A stretch of 64,000 nucleotides of DNA from Parietaria judaica (Eukaryota; Streptophyta; Magnoliopsida; Rosales; Urticaceae), in NCBI GenBank assembly GCA_954871525.1, contig OX940865.1:17126606-17190605 (forward strand). The letters are read 5' to 3'. The notes beneath the pieces are model-generated. The model saw only the letters and a list, made by a program, of their open reading frames with translations. It did no database searches and was not told the DNA's origin. A program made the translations under genes and the position numbers. Of this stretch, positions 11,085 to 23,478 are shown piece by piece (positions within the stretch are counted from its first letter, which is position 1; every line of letters begins with the position of its first letter).

Positions 11085-11957
11085 ATGCCTCAGGTGGATT
11101 TGGAAACCCTAGTCTCTGCCTGCGCCGGAGGCTCCATTGACCGGAAAATCGCCTGCGAAACCCAAGCCAACGGCGAAAAGCCGCCGGAAGAAGAGGAAAA
11201 GAAGCAAGACAACGATCAGGAGCCGGAAATCCCGCCGTATTTTCCGCCGGAATCTTTCTGGCTCTCGAAAGACGCTGAGTTCGACTGGTTCGATCGCAAC
11301 GCCTTCTTCGAGAGGAAGGACTCGCAGCGAGGACACTCGACGAACCTGAATCCGAGCGTGAATCCCGGATCGAACTCGAACTCGCAGCGATTCTCGAAGA
11401 ATCTCAAGTCCAAGGCCGCCATCTTCAGTCTCCCGAAGTCTCAGAAGGCCTGCTTCGTCGACGCCAAGAATCGCAAGCACTGCAAGGCCACAAGCACAGC
11501 ACGGCTCTTCCCGAAGCGATCCGGCTCCACCGGGAAGTCGGACGGGCCGATGATCGAGCCGTCGTCTCCGAAGGTCTCGTGCATGGGGCGCGTGAGGTCC
11601 AAGAAGGACCGGAAGCGCCGGTCGCAGAAGAACCGGCCGAGATCCGCGCCGAAACCGACCGAACCGGTCGAGAGAACACGAACCGGATTTTTCGCGAGCT
11701 TCCGGGCGATTTTCCGATCCGGCTGCCGGGAAAGACCCGTCCGGACGAGCTCGCGGCACGGCAGCGGCGAGTGGACCGATGTGGCGACACCGACGGACAT
11801 GGGAAGGAGGAGGAGCGCATGGTCGCGTGACTTCGACGCGCCGTCATCGGAGTCGCTGCCGCGGAGGAGCGTGGAGATCGACGCGCCCGGGCTGGGGGAG
11901 TTGACCCGGTTCGCGTCGGGTCGGAGGTCGACGTCGCATATTGGTGACGTGGCGTGA
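11085..11957 (+). CDS. Plant-specific protein resembling syringolide-induced protein 14-1-1
   Basis: A single-exon frame of 290 residues starts at the first ATG downstream of the CT-rich leader. The protein is hydrophilic, basic and probably disordered. It has an acidic stretch near residues 31-50 (KPPEEEEKKQD), a conserved-looking block PPESFWLSKDAEFDWFDRNA near 54-73, and a later block EPSSPKVSCMGRVRSKKDRK near 157-176. An RTGFFASFRAIFR segment near 199-211 follows. I recognise this combination from plant proteins annotated as syringolide-induced protein 14-1-1, a family without a known biochemical function. No signal peptide or membrane segment is visible. The basic RSKKDRKRRSQK stretch could be a nuclear localisation signal. 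Coding GC is far above the flanks, as expected for a real gene. The family call is moderately sure; the gene itself is surer. Confidence 0.75.
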   Translation: MPQVDLETLVSACAGGSIDRKIACETQANGEKPPEEEEKKQDNDQEPEIPPYFPPESFWLSKDAEFDWFDRNAFFERKDSQRGHSTNLNPSVNPGSNSNSQRFSKNLKSKAAIFSLPKSQKACFVDAKNRKHCKATSTARLFPKRSGSTGKSDGPMIEPSSPKVSCMGRVRSKKDRKRRSQKNRPRSAPKPTEPVERTRTGFFASFRAIFRSGCRERPVRTSSRHGSGEWTDVATPTDMGRRRSAWSRDFDAPSSESLPRRSVEIDAPGLGELTRFASGRRSTSHIGDVA

Positions 11958-14538
11958 TCTGATTCGTCCGACGCGATCTACGTGTGACGGTCGTGATTGG
12001 CTGGCTTGTGCGGAGCGCGTTGAAATGTACTTTTCACGAACAGTCGTTGATGACGTGGCGCGTTGAAATAACGGTTTACCCAAACGAACACTCACGCTTT
12101 GGTTAACTGTGGTTAACGGTGGCCACTGCAACACGAGATTTTTCAACGTTTCATGTACGTTTTCTCCGTTATAATTTCATTTTCCGTTACATGTACATGT
12201 TTTTGGTCAATAGTTTGTATATATATAAAAATTATTTTTAATTTCAGATTACGAGACTTGGACGAAACCATATTGCTTCTTGATGGGATATTTTTGTTTA
12301 TTTTAGTCACATGTCACAACATACGAATGATACTTGATACCTAAAATTTGTTAGAATTTTAACATATAGGAATTTGAGCTAGATCCATATAATATAAAGA
12401 AAATATCTGAAATTATGAATTAGATATTATTAAAAAACATAAGATAAAAATTAAAATTAATAGCAATATAAGTAAAGTTTTTTTTTTATGATACTAATTT
12501 TTGAGTACTTGATTGAAAATGAATACACGTTACGTTATATTCAAAATTTATTTGTAAAAAAATTGAGAATTTATGTCGTAATTATATCCAAGATGTATTA
12601 CTCTTTAATTTGTATTTGTAATTTTGTGTCAAGGGCAAGGGGTTTGAGTTTGCAATTGCATCAATTAATACATACTATTTCTATAGTTTCTAACTTTAAT
12701 ATATATATATTAATTTAAGAAGTTTTTTGTAGCTAACATCTATTACGTCATATCAAACAATTTTTGGTGCTTAGCTTACGTCATATGTAACAAAATTCAT
12801 AAGTCAGTAACCTATATTAATAAAATTTGTATATATATATTTTTTTTTTATTCTTAGAATTTAAAACATAAAACCATGGGACCGGTGACCCATTATGTCG
12901 ACAGTATTTTTATAGACGAGATTGTCATTTCGTTGATTAATTTTGTCAAAGAAAAGGACCGGCTCACCAATTTTCAATTAATAAGTTTCCCCCTTTTCCT
13001 CTCAATTGGCATTTAGTCACACAACAAATAGAGACAGAGAAAAAAGAGTTTTCGGCGTTATTAGCCCGCCTTTTGTTAGAGATGTGCGGTTTTAGCTCAT
13101 CGGTTCTAGAATTAACAAAAGCAGCCACTTTATAATTTCGGTATTCAGTTGACCAACTGGCTCCAAAAAATAACGAATATAATCATTTTTTTTAATGGTT
13201 TTTGTATGAATTTAGACTCTTCAATTGTCAATTAATATACAAGAATCAATAATTTATCATCTAAAATTATATATATTAGAAAATTTTATTTTGTTGAAAT
13301 TGCATAAATACCATTAATTTTTAAAATCTTAACATTTTATGTTAATTGACTGTTAAAGAACTAAATCTACTAAAACAATAATAATAAAAAAGGATTATTT
13401 TCGTTATTTTTAAAGCAAAAAGTAAAAAGAAAATAACTATTTATTTTATTTAGAACGAGTTTTATATATATGTATATTTATATATGTATTTTATGTTTCA
13501 AAAGCCAAATATGCACTAAATTAAAGAGAGACCAATATCTGAAGTGTTACATTATTTTTATTTTTTTCTTTTTCTATGCATTCATATCTACTTTTTTTTG
13601 GTCAATACCTAAAGACATTCATTTTTCTTTCCAACTAAACCATTTTCCATTATCGTGATTACCATCAATATAATATAAAATATCACTCATGTATTATGGA
13701 AATAGTTGTCATCTGATTGAGACACGCAATTTGCCAATCATTTTTTGGCATCTTCTGATCCCAACAAAGCAAACTACAGAAGAAGAAAAAAGACCATCAT
13801 AAGTTAATGAGGGATTAGCGGCATAACTATCTAAGATTAAGGTGACAAGATTAAATAACGCCCATTAAGTTTTAACTAGGTGGCATCCATTGGTAACAAG
13901 ATTCAATGACAGTTAAGTCTAATTATACCAAGGTAAATCTTATTCGGTATATTCATAAAAGTTAGATCTTTAGCCACTTTATGTCGAAATTTTTACAACA
14001 CCTGAAAGAAAAGAAAAATAAAAGTCTAAAAGCCAATTATTTTTGGCATCTTCTGATCCCAATAAATCAAAGATTAACAATAATTAATAAGACCATAAAC
14101 TTTTCTTAACTTTTCTTAGGTCTAAATCAAAAAAGAAGAGTAAACCACTTTAGGTAAAAATCAACTCCTCTTAGGTCTTAATTAGGTATAACCGAAATTC
14201 AGTTCCGAATCTTCCGATGCTTAGGAATCTGAGTTAATAAACTTTTTATTAAAGATTATTTAAAAAATACAGAACAACAAAATACGGAATCTATACATTA
14301 AGAAAAAGAAGAAGAAAAATCAGACACGGTAAATGTTATTTGGCAAATTCACAAAGATAGCTTTTAGCTATTTTATGTCCAAATATTTTCAGTACACCCG
14401 AAAAAAGAAGGAAGAAAATACCCGAACCACACCCCCACAATACTTAACAATACCGTAGCGACTCCATAAATATATTATAGCATATATATTTATCGACATT
14501 TGAAGCTTTACTGGGATTGGTGAGGATTTGCTGTCGTC
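11958..14538. other. Intergenic AT-rich spacer
   Basis: No gene is visible between the 11085 gene and the 3' end of the carbonic anhydrase gene. It contains poly-T and TA tracts and the duplicated block listed separately. Confidence 0.6.
13735..14420. repeat. Degenerate direct duplication of about 300 bp
   Basis: TGGCATCTTCTGATCCCAA occurs at about 13747 and again at about 14044. In each copy a diverged TTTAGCCACTTTATGTC-like stretch follows some 220-310 bases later (13970 and 14365). The copies are strongly diverged. Confidence 0.55.
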
Positions 14539-17500
14539 TTAATGCTCGAGTTCGTCGTACATCTCGATCTTGCGTCCGTTTAGGGGCTGCACCGGCCTGG
14601 AGTTGTTCTTATACTCCGAATGCAATGGTGATCTTAAGGAGTCCAGTTGCTGCTTGGAAATGGACCGAACCTGTGAATAATCAAATCATATTAATCAAGA
14701 TGTATTGTTTTGTCACATAAATATTGTCTATGTACACTTTCTTTGTTCATTAATTTTATATTATATGGTTTTGGAACAACAATTAGGTTGTAAATTGGAA
14801 CCCCACAACAACCCATTTGGCGTTTCTATATGTATTTTTTTGTTAGGTAAAGGAAAAATAAAAACCTATCCAATGACTTCTACAATAATATTTTGAAAAT
14901 CCTACGGGTTCAAAATGTCAAAATTGTACGATAAGAAGGTACATAATATAGCTTCAATAGTTCATGCTGAATTACGGTTATTTTTTAAAAGTGCTAATTT
15001 ACGGTGATATTAGTGGTTTTTATGTGGTGACACTATTAGCCAAAATTACATGCACTATTGTATTACTAGATATTTTCAGTGTAAAAACAAAGTAAAAAAG
15101 TGAAAAGTTACATGCACCATAAGTTGTGAAAAGTGAAAAGTGGATATTTTGATCACTAGATTTTAACGCTAGTGTCACAAAGTAAAAAAAGAGGTATTTA
15201 TGGCGCAAAAAAGTGAACCTTTCCGAGGATGTTCCAAATGAGGTCCTCGGCACAAGGGGGAGTGGTGAGAGATCCAACGTATCTGTAGTATTTTCTTGTT
15301 CCTTTCTTGAATTGCTTCAGACTGAATATTCCCAACGGAATATGAGCGTGATCATGCCCTTGATTTACCTCCTTTGCCAGCTCATCCACTTTCGCCTTGA
15401 TCTGCACATTCATTCAATATTATATATATATATATATATATATTATCGTCAGTGACAGAATCACAAATTACAATATGGGAGATCATATTTATTTTTTTTA
15501 ATAAAAAAATTAACTTGAAAAAAAAATTATATTTAAATTTTAAAAATTATGGGACTTAAACTAAATTTTTATATGAATTTGCAAAAAAAAAAAAATATAA
15601 CTGGGGTTTAATTGTACAATAAGTTTATTTGTTTTTTTTTTTTTTAGGGTGTGATTTGAACCACATCCACTACAGGCTACTTCTGCCATTTGGTTATTGT
15701 CCACTTATATTGGAGTAAATACTGTTATTTTCTCAACAATTAATTACTCATAAAAAATTATTACTAAGCATGGTTGTAGAAGTTTTACACACTAAAAATG
15801 AACTTTTTATTATTAATTTGCATCGTGAACTTATCAATATAATTCCATTGAATTTATTCCTTTAAAGAGCAGTATTAGTTGATGAACTAATAAAGATAAG
15901 GAACTCAAGAGAGACCTTGGAGATAATTGGATCAGGTGCACCATATTTGTATAGAATTGCCACAACTGCGTAGCTTTTATCCTCTGCTTGATGGACTAAG
16001 TGTAGCTCTGCTGGGAACCTGTAATTAATTAATTTGATTACAAAATTACAACTTAATTGTTTTTGTTTTGCTCTAATTAAATATAAGAAGAAATATAAAA
16101 TAGAACATATTGGGCTGCTATGTGTTTCTTTTTCATTTGACTGGGGTGGGAGAGAGAATGTGGCCTTTTAATGGGCCTTAGTTAATTCAAGCCCAATAGT
16201 CTCAAATTTCACCAACTCTTGACATAAATGACAAATAAGTGTGATGTTTGCTTAAGTTTGAAAATTTTAAAATAATCTATTCTTAGGTAGATCGTAAGAA
16301 TTAAATAAATTATTTCTGTTTTGAGTAAAAATTAAAGATATCATCAAAATTTATACATTGCTTCCCCTTTTTTATTCAGTTTGTCCTTAAACTTATCATT
16401 TTGTGTCTGATCACTCTTTGATTATTATTTTTCTATCATTCCCTTGGTCCTGGAAATTATAATTTAGTTTGAATATTGTCCTAGATTTTATATTTTTTTT
16501 TCCTTCATGAAACGATCATTATATACATCCACATGATCCATCTACACTAATTATCTATTTAAAAAAAATTAAAGGTAATATTTTTAGTTATATGATGGAA
16601 ACGACGAGCTTTCAGACTACGTCGATAAAAAACGATGCAAAAGAAAATAATAGAAACATTGAGAGTTAAAATTTTATGATTTTCTTACAAGAGGTGGTTA
16701 TAAATATTTTACAAAAATATATTATTTTTAAATATAAAGAAAGAAAAGTTTGTCCTTAGATTTGATGGAAGTGGTAAATATTTAAAATATATATTTTTAC
16801 GAAAATAAAAATTTGGGAGATAAGAAGATACAAAATACATAAAAAAAAAAATCAAGAGATAATAATAATAATAATAATAATAATATTAATAATAATAATA
16901 AGTTCATGAGTAAAGTAATACGAAATAGAATTTACGGAGAAAATTGATATAAAATAATAAATTCACGGCGTATATTAATAATAAATCTCAAAAACAAACT
17001 AATATAGAATAGTTAATTGAGGCTATTTACTCTAATCGAATAAGTTATAAGGTTCTCCTGAGAGAACCAATTCAATTGTCTACCTAAGAAAATCACATGA
17101 ATGACTTTATTTTGTGTATAGGAATGTGATATTGGTCCCAAAATTAATGGCTATTTGAATTTAGCATTTGATGTGTTAACTATCAGATAGGAAAACTACT
17201 CATTTCAGGGGAATCTATGAGCATAGATAAACATAGGCACATAGCCTTTAATGTGTACCACTATATCTTAGACAAAACAAAAAGAAAAAAAAAAAAAAAA
17301 AAAAGAGAGAGAATAGCATGCCTAATAAAATGTACATTTTCAACACTTTCTTAATGCTTAATAACACGGAATTAGAAATTTACAACCACAACAAAGTGGT
17401 CAATGGATAAATTTTCCATCTATAGTTAATCAAATTATTTTCTCATTAATTAAGTGATAAAGATTGCTAGCATGTAGATGTAGTCCATTAATATGATATG

Positions 17501-18610
17501 TAGGAATTCCAAAATATATTTTTTTATATAAAAAAATAGAAAATTCCAAAATCCAATTCCAAAGAATTATAACCAATATCCACTGGTCCAAATATATAAG
17601 CACTTAAAAAACGGAATCGAAATTCTAGATTATTTTTTCGGAATCAAATTTCAAGTGTTGAATTTTCCCATAGTTCAATGATATTGAAATAGTATACCGA
17701 GTTTACCAATGTGTACAATACCGGTTCTGATTTTTCCGAAATTTCAAAGTCGATAACTAATATACCAAATTTACCATATTCACAACATTTTTTTTTTGTT
17801 TCCGTACTGTAATGATCACAAGTTTATAAAAACTATATATTTAAATATATATATAATTAATTAATTTCCGTTTAACCTAATAAATATAGAAATTTAAGGA
17901 GAGAAAGAGAGAACTTACTGCACTCCTTCAACCCTGTGTTCTGAAGGAGAATGCCAAGGCATTTGCCTCAAAGTGTATTGCTTACCATGTATCTCTATTA
18001 TCCCTGCTTCGTGTTCGTAAGCCACCTACAAATAACGAACGCGAATTGATTAATTCGATTACGAGTGAAACCGGCTCCAAAACATAACCATGATTCGGAT
18101 TCTGGGTCCAAATAATGTATAATTAGTTTGCTAAAGAAACACAACATTCACACAAGAATTTCTCTTGAAATCTGTTTATCGCATTTTGCTTTCTTTTGAT
18201 ACATATTTAATTTTTTTTAACTCACGTGAATTCAGTAATGGAAAAAGAAAATATTTTTACGATAATATTATCTATTTAGTTGCTAACCATAATGTTGTAT
18301 TTAAGAAGTCATATACTTGAGTAATATTTGTTATTAAATATACCCTCTTTATTTTTTTATTTATCTCCCTTAGTTCAAGACAAAGGTACACTTCACTTTC
18401 AGTTTCACCCTTATCTCTCGAAAACATTATAAATAAATAAAATAAAAGAATAATAAATGGCTATGGTATATCTTAGTCGCTTTTTGTTACTATATTATAT
18501 ATGTTATTCTTTTCTAAAAATTGAATAAGATGGCATAAAAAACAAAAATTTGAATCCATACAGAAATTGAAAGTAAGGAGTAATATTAAGGTGCTGAAAA
18601 TAAAAATGGT

Positions 18611-18650
<40 letters not shown>

Positions 18651-19197
18651 GAATACATGAGAGGTATATGTTGGCTCCCATGATTAGAGTATGACCCAAC
18701 CAAACGATATTTGCTGTTTTGTTTTTCTGTTTTCGTTTTTTAAAACAATTGCAAATACTAGTTCAAATATTCGACCACTTAAGTTAGCCTTATCTATTAA
18801 CACGTACCTCAACGTAGTAGCCATTGTCGATGAGTGTGGCGTTGGCGGTTCTGTAGCCCCTGGTCAAAGGAGTGAGCTTCTTGTTCAGAACAACCGCGCC
18901 TCTCACGATGTTCACCGGCGACTGGTGTACACCTTTACCGCACTGCGTGTATTCCCGGCACAGATGGCCCCACTCGTTCGGCCCGTTCTTGTGGCCCACA
19001 TAAGTGAACGTCGGCAGGCTCCCTTCTCCCCGAAAAACATCGAAAACCGATCAACACTCATCGTTTCAAAAGTAAAACAAGTCCATGCATGGAAAAGATA
19101 AATCTCATATATATATAGTACCTTGTGCTTTGGTAAAGGAAGAGTTAGCGATGAGCAATGAGAGGACGAAGAAGGAGAAAGGAAGGAGCGAGTTCAT
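14539..19197 (-). CDS. Alpha-type carbonic anhydrase homologue, secreted, with altered zinc site
   Basis: Six exons on the minus strand join in frame with GT-AG borders: 19197-19122, 19025-18808, 18025-17919, 16018-15916, 15401-15219 and 14670-14539. The product is 272 residues, normal for plant alpha-CAs. A signal peptide ([19 protein letters not shown]) spans about residues 1-20. Family marks are QSPVNI, the PSEH Glu, AELHLVHQ and [14 protein letters not shown], plus Cys residues placed for the usual disulfide. Alpha-CAs hydrate CO2 using zinc held by three His. His123 and His140 match the second and third ligands, but the first is Pro121 (codon CCT at 17959-17957, one base from CAT). The usual proton-shuttle His appears to be Tyr95. 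Activity is therefore doubtful, and the protein may be a binding or storage-type homologue. The exon 2 acceptor (after GGGGAG) is the least certain border. Confidence 0.9.
15418..15442. repeat. (TA)n microsatellite in carbonic anhydrase intron 4
   Basis: A TA run lies about 17 bases upstream (on the coding strand) of the exon 5 acceptor. Confidence 0.85.
16859..16901. repeat. (AAT)n microsatellite in intron 3
   Basis: About fourteen AAT units with one interruption lie inside the 1.9-kb third intron. The rest of that intron is AT-rich and shows no embedded gene. Confidence 0.9.
18615..18643. repeat. (TA)n microsatellite in intron 2
   Basis: A nearly pure TA run lies in the second carbonic anhydrase intron. 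Confidence 0.85.
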
Positions 19198-19320
19198 TTT
19201 GGTGATTACTTGTTCTCTTCTTTGCATTATAACTAGAATTTGATAGGATTTTATGGTTATTTTCTTTCTTGAATAGACTAGAAGCTAGAAATATGATAAT
19301 TTGGAGAACCCTATTGGGTA

Positions 19321-19330
19321 CATTTATAGA
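19321..19330 (-). promoter_or_regulatory. Probable TATA box of the carbonic anhydrase gene
   Basis: The minus strand reads TCTATAAATG about 125 bases before the start codon. It sits only about 22 bases from the start of a Copia-like LTR at 19352, so the core promoter is kept while anything further upstream has been displaced. Confidence 0.5.
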
Positions 19331-19565
19331 GGTCTTTCTTGGAGATAATATTGTTGGAGTCACTTTGCTTTTTCACGTATCATGTGTCATATGTCACAGA
19401 TCACATGTCACGTTTAATTTATTCATTTAATATATGTAGAATATTGTATAGTTTATCATAGGTTGTATATTTGTGGTACTTATGCCGCTATTTCTAGTTT
19501 CTTGTCTTGTGTGTAAATACCAATTTCATGAATGAAATCACAACTTTCCTAATCAACTTTCTCCA

Positions 19566-19577
19566 TGGTATCAGAGC
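19566..19577 (+). other. Retrotransposon primer-binding site (tRNA-iMet)
   Basis: TGGTATCAGAGC is complementary to the 3' end of initiator tRNA-Met and directly abuts the CA end of the LTR. Confidence 0.85.
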
Positions 19578-19671
19578 AAGGTTGAGGGAAAAGTTCAACC
19601 CTAGCCGCCGTCACCGCCTATTCTAGTCGGACCTTCATCTCCGGCCATCTCTCCGGTGACCCGTGCTTCAC

Positions 19672-19760
19672 GGTGTTCCTCCGGTATCCTCAAGCTTACC
19701 CGGTGTTCCTCCAGTATTCATAAGCTTTCCCGGTGTTCCCGGCTTTTCTCCAGCATTCCT
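19672..19760 (+). repeat. Short tandem repeat in the retrotransposon leader
   Basis: About three diverged units contain CGGTGTTCC, with CTCAAGCTT or ATAAGCTTT in the first two units. The unit length is about 30 bases. Confidence 0.65.
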
Positions 19761-19806
19761 CCGGAATCTCGCGAGCTTTTCCCGCTCTGCGACTCATCTC
19801 TCCGCA

Positions 19807-19813
19807 TATATAA

Positions 19814-19844
<31 letters not shown>
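19807..19844. repeat. TA-rich microsatellite
   Basis: A TA run with a short AATTAATTA interruption marks the apparent end of recognisable retrotransposon sequence. Confidence 0.85.
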
Positions 19845-22344
19845 CCCGCTATTTTCAAAATAGCCAGAATATACCCTTGTTCTCTATTTTAATTTTATTT
19901 GTGTACCCTTTGAAGTTTGATCAAATTAACTTACAAAATCCTAGAAATACTTTTTTTTTGGATTTTTTTTTTCTGTCTCTATTTCTGTTGAGAGACGAGG
20001 CGGAGAGTGGCGACCACAACATACGAGTAACGATGGCGAGGTGGAGAGCTCAACATTGTAGAAAAGGTGAGGCTTGACGGACATGGGTGGGCTAGGTTTG
20101 AATATTCTTATTTTTATTTTAACGGTGGTTGTATCTACTTCTCAGGACAATGCACGAAATCGATATTCTGAAACTGAATCGTTGATCACTCTGTTATCGT
20201 AAAACCCTTAAGCTGAAACTGAATCATTGATCACTCTGCTACCATAAAACTGAAATACAATAAGGTCCTGAAGTCAACCCCAATGAGAAATGAGAAAAAA
20301 ATGTGTGCTCCCATTACATATATAATTTTGGCCAATATTCTTTGGCTAAACCTTGTAAAAAAACACACACAAACCAGAAGCAAAACCATGTATTAGCCAA
20401 GCAAAATACGAAAAATTTAATACACGTAAGAAAAAGAGAGTTTTATGACATTGATAAAACACTTATGAAATGGTAAGAAAAAGAGTTTAGAAGAATCAAG
20501 TACCAGTGCTAACTTATATTTTATTTGTGTATATTGAGAAAATTATTTTTATGGTTTATTTAAGAAATAAAAACACGCGTTTAGAGAAAAATTGTAAAGC
20601 AATATATATATATATATATAAATAAATTCAATGTCATATCTTTATTGAAAATTACAGTCTCTTTTTACTCTTTTTTATTGATTTATTTATCTATTGCTTC
20701 CCCACTGAATTCAAGTAGAATATATTAGTAAAGATGTGGGAGGAGTAGTCATGTGTCATCCTTTAAATTTATTTTGGATTTTTTTTTTTTGTGTGTGTGT
20801 GTGTTCAGCCGTAATGATTTATTCTTATATAATGACAATTCTTGCTTTAGTAAATTATCATTCTAATTTCTTTGACATTAATTAGTTTATACGAAAAACG
20901 ATTTATTAAACACTAATCTTACGTAGCATGGGATAATGGTTTCTTTACTTCTCGAATATCTTTCTTATTTTAGGATATAGTAGATACTCTTGGAAACAAT
21001 CACTTACGTTGTTTGTAATATCCTAATAGACAATATGAATATGTGTTTTAGAGAGGGAGAGAAGTATCAATTATTCACAAAAGTTTTGTAGTGTTTATAA
21101 AAACGTATACATCTCAGTGATGTCTTGATGGCGATTATTGGGGCATAGGCTCGGTGTTTGGTACTTCACGGCGATTCTCGCTATGACGTGTCAGCAATTA
21201 CTAGCCGTTAAGAATCATATTGCCTCTGCTGTGATCATTGATCGTTTTTGGCTTGTATTCTCGCGACGACTGCTTTTTATTTCGTAATGTGGCGTCGTTG
21301 CGTTCAAAGTTCGTCCAAAGACTAAATGTAATGGACATTTAGATTTTAAAAATACATGCTTTTGCCTTTTAACTGTGGGTGGTGGACTCGCGATAACGAT
21401 TTTCTATCTATAAACGTGGTCTATATATTTATATTTTGATTTTGGTTACGTTTTGACCAAGAACACATCACAATTACATAAAAATAATTTGTATTTTTTT
21501 TGTTGGAAGTGGCGGTCATATCGCAGTGCAAATTGAATGGCCAATATGTAGTAAGATTTAGAGCACAAATTGACCCAATCAATTATGACTGTTTTGGCTC
21601 CACTAATTCAATAATGGCCAAATCATAAATATAAGTATTTAATTAGATAGTGACAGCCACCAATATATACAAATATGAGTGGACGAAACCATACAACATT
21701 AACTATGAGTGCCGAGTTAGTGTATATATGTATATATATTATTTGGCTTAATTGGCTCATAAGATTAATAAGGATTAATTTATCTCTAATAAAGCATTTA
21801 ATTAACCTAAGTCAATTTAGTGGCTACTAAGTAGTCTGAGAGGCTAGTTCAAAGCCAAAAACACTCTAGAATCCGGTCACTCCCTCCTTCGGTGGTGCCG
21901 AGTTTTCACTTAGATGTTCTCTCTCATTCTCTTAAAAATGGTCTCGAGGTGTATTCTGGCTATCAGACATAGGAACAAGAGTCGTTTCTGCGCGGATTAG
22001 AACTTGGGGACTCAACGTAATCTCACCACGGGCTAACTCCGATATTAATTCAGTTTTTCTTCGATCATCCATATGATAATTTATTATCGTGATTCTTCTA
22101 AGTTGAATATGATAATAAAAAATATGAGATTCCTAAAATTTCTCCGAGTATATATATTTATCTACACGCGCTTAATATGATCAACCCTAATTAGCATACT
22201 TTTGTTGCAAAGGGCAGTTAAGTAATTTCAATTGAAAAAAAAATCTCTTAACTATATAGATGTGTATGTGTATTCTAACTTCTAAGATGCATTTACTAAA
22301 TCAAAGAATTTTGTACATCAAATCTTTAAATAGCTAATTGTTTT
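19845..22344. other. Intergenic spacer with minor repeats
   Basis: No gene seen. Two imperfect 45-bp direct repeats (CTGAAACTGAATC-start) lie at 20168-20212 and 20213-20252. A TA run lies near 20603 and a GT run near 20792. Confidence 0.6.
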
Positions 22345-23052
22345 TGTTGGTCACCGACCGGTGATGAGCAACAGGGTGAGTCAATGTCACTTAACAACCT
22401 TGACAGCCAATAGGGCGTGACTTTTAGTCACTGCTCGAGGGACAAAATCACAATGCGGCTTTGTTGGAGCTCTATAAATACTCGTCGAGTATGAGAGAGC
22501 GGCATATCACAACAGAATATACGAACACAAAGACTCAGAGAGAAACCAGAGGAGAGAGAAGAGGGAGGCTTTCTTGAGAGAGAGAAAGGATACTCCGGCG
22601 ATTCTCAGGCGTGACAGAAGGTGGAGAACGACGCGATTCTGTGACGGGAAGCGAAAGGAAGACTCGGCAACGACGGAGAGAAGCGCTGACTTCTGGGGAA
22701 TCCATCGGAGTTTATTCGCGGTGTCAATAGGGTCGATTCTCACCGGGATTTTGGTCGCCGGCAAAGTCTGGGTGATCTGAGAAGGTGACGACTATCGTGA
22801 AGGGTGCTAAACGGCGGTGGCTGTACCGTGGACGGGTAGATCACGAGGAGGTCCGAGCAAGGGTGTTTGGGTCAAGTTCATCGGTGAAGATTATTTTTTG
22901 TATAAAGTCTGTATCTTTGTAATCGGTGATGTAACTTGAAAGTTGTTGATCAATAAAGTCGCGTGTTTCTGTCCATTTTAATCGTGTCGGATTCCGCAAG
23001 TTTGTTCGTATAGTGTTCTTGGTGCTCGGGTTATTGGGTAGAATTCCTAACA
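22345..23052 (+). mobile_element. Solo LTR, 708 bp, with intact 5-bp target duplication
   Basis: The element begins TGTTGG and ends CCTAACA, so the ends are inverted TG...CA. It is flanked on both sides by GTTTT (22340-22344 and 23053-23057), the 5-bp duplication expected for LTR elements. A TATAAATA box at 22473-22480 and a GA-rich then GC-richer transcribed region complete a typical LTR. The CCTAACA end followed by a PBS is typical of Copia elements, but no PBS follows here, as expected after LTR-LTR recombination. Confidence 0.85.
22473..22480 (+). promoter_or_regulatory. TATA box of the solo LTR
   Basis: TATAAATA lies about 130 bases into the LTR and is the probable U3/R promoter. Confidence 0.6.
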
Positions 23053-23478
23053 GTTTTTTATGATCTCTTGTCTACTAAATCAGAAACAAGATAATCAGTA
23101 GTTTATGATACAAGTTTCAGAATTAGTAGGAAAGCAGCTAATGGGCAATTTCGACGAACTATATGGGATGAACTAATAAAATAATAATTAACTATAGAAA
23201 TCAGTTAAAATCGTGTAAAATGCAATCAAATATGTTTCCAACAATTGTGGAACCAATTAAGATAGGCAAAAATGTCAACAATCAGCTTATATATTCAGCC
23301 TCTCACATATTTGTAATGATTATAAAAAATGGCTAACATCTCCCATGTATTTGGAACTTATTCAATTTGAAACACTGAAACTTCACAAATGATCTAATAT
23401 TACAAAAATATCTTCTAAGAATAAACTAAGAATAGTAATCAGACTCGAAGCAATAAATTATTTTTTTAAAATATATAT

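Larger units (their letters stand above)
19352..19800 (+). mobile_element. Truncated Copia-type retrotransposon: short LTR, PBS and leader
   Basis: A putative 214-bp LTR begins TGTTGGAG (19352) and ends TTCTCCA (19565). It is followed at once by TGGTATCAGAGC (19566-19577), the tRNA-Met primer-binding site of Copia elements, and by a leader rich in CCGGTGTTCCTCC repeats. No gag or pol domains and no second LTR were found. The element may be truncated or a small non-autonomous one. The 5' LTR edge is less certain because a GTACTTATGCCGC motif shared with the foldback elements lies inside it. Confidence 0.65.

Noticed and set aside
11109..11759. Minus-strand open frame of 216 residues opposite the 11085 gene
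   Set aside because: GC-rich antisense frame. The plus-strand frame has recognisable conserved blocks and a proper leader.
22574..22780. Short plus-strand open frame
   Set aside because: It lies inside the solo LTR and is Arg/Glu-rich by composition only.
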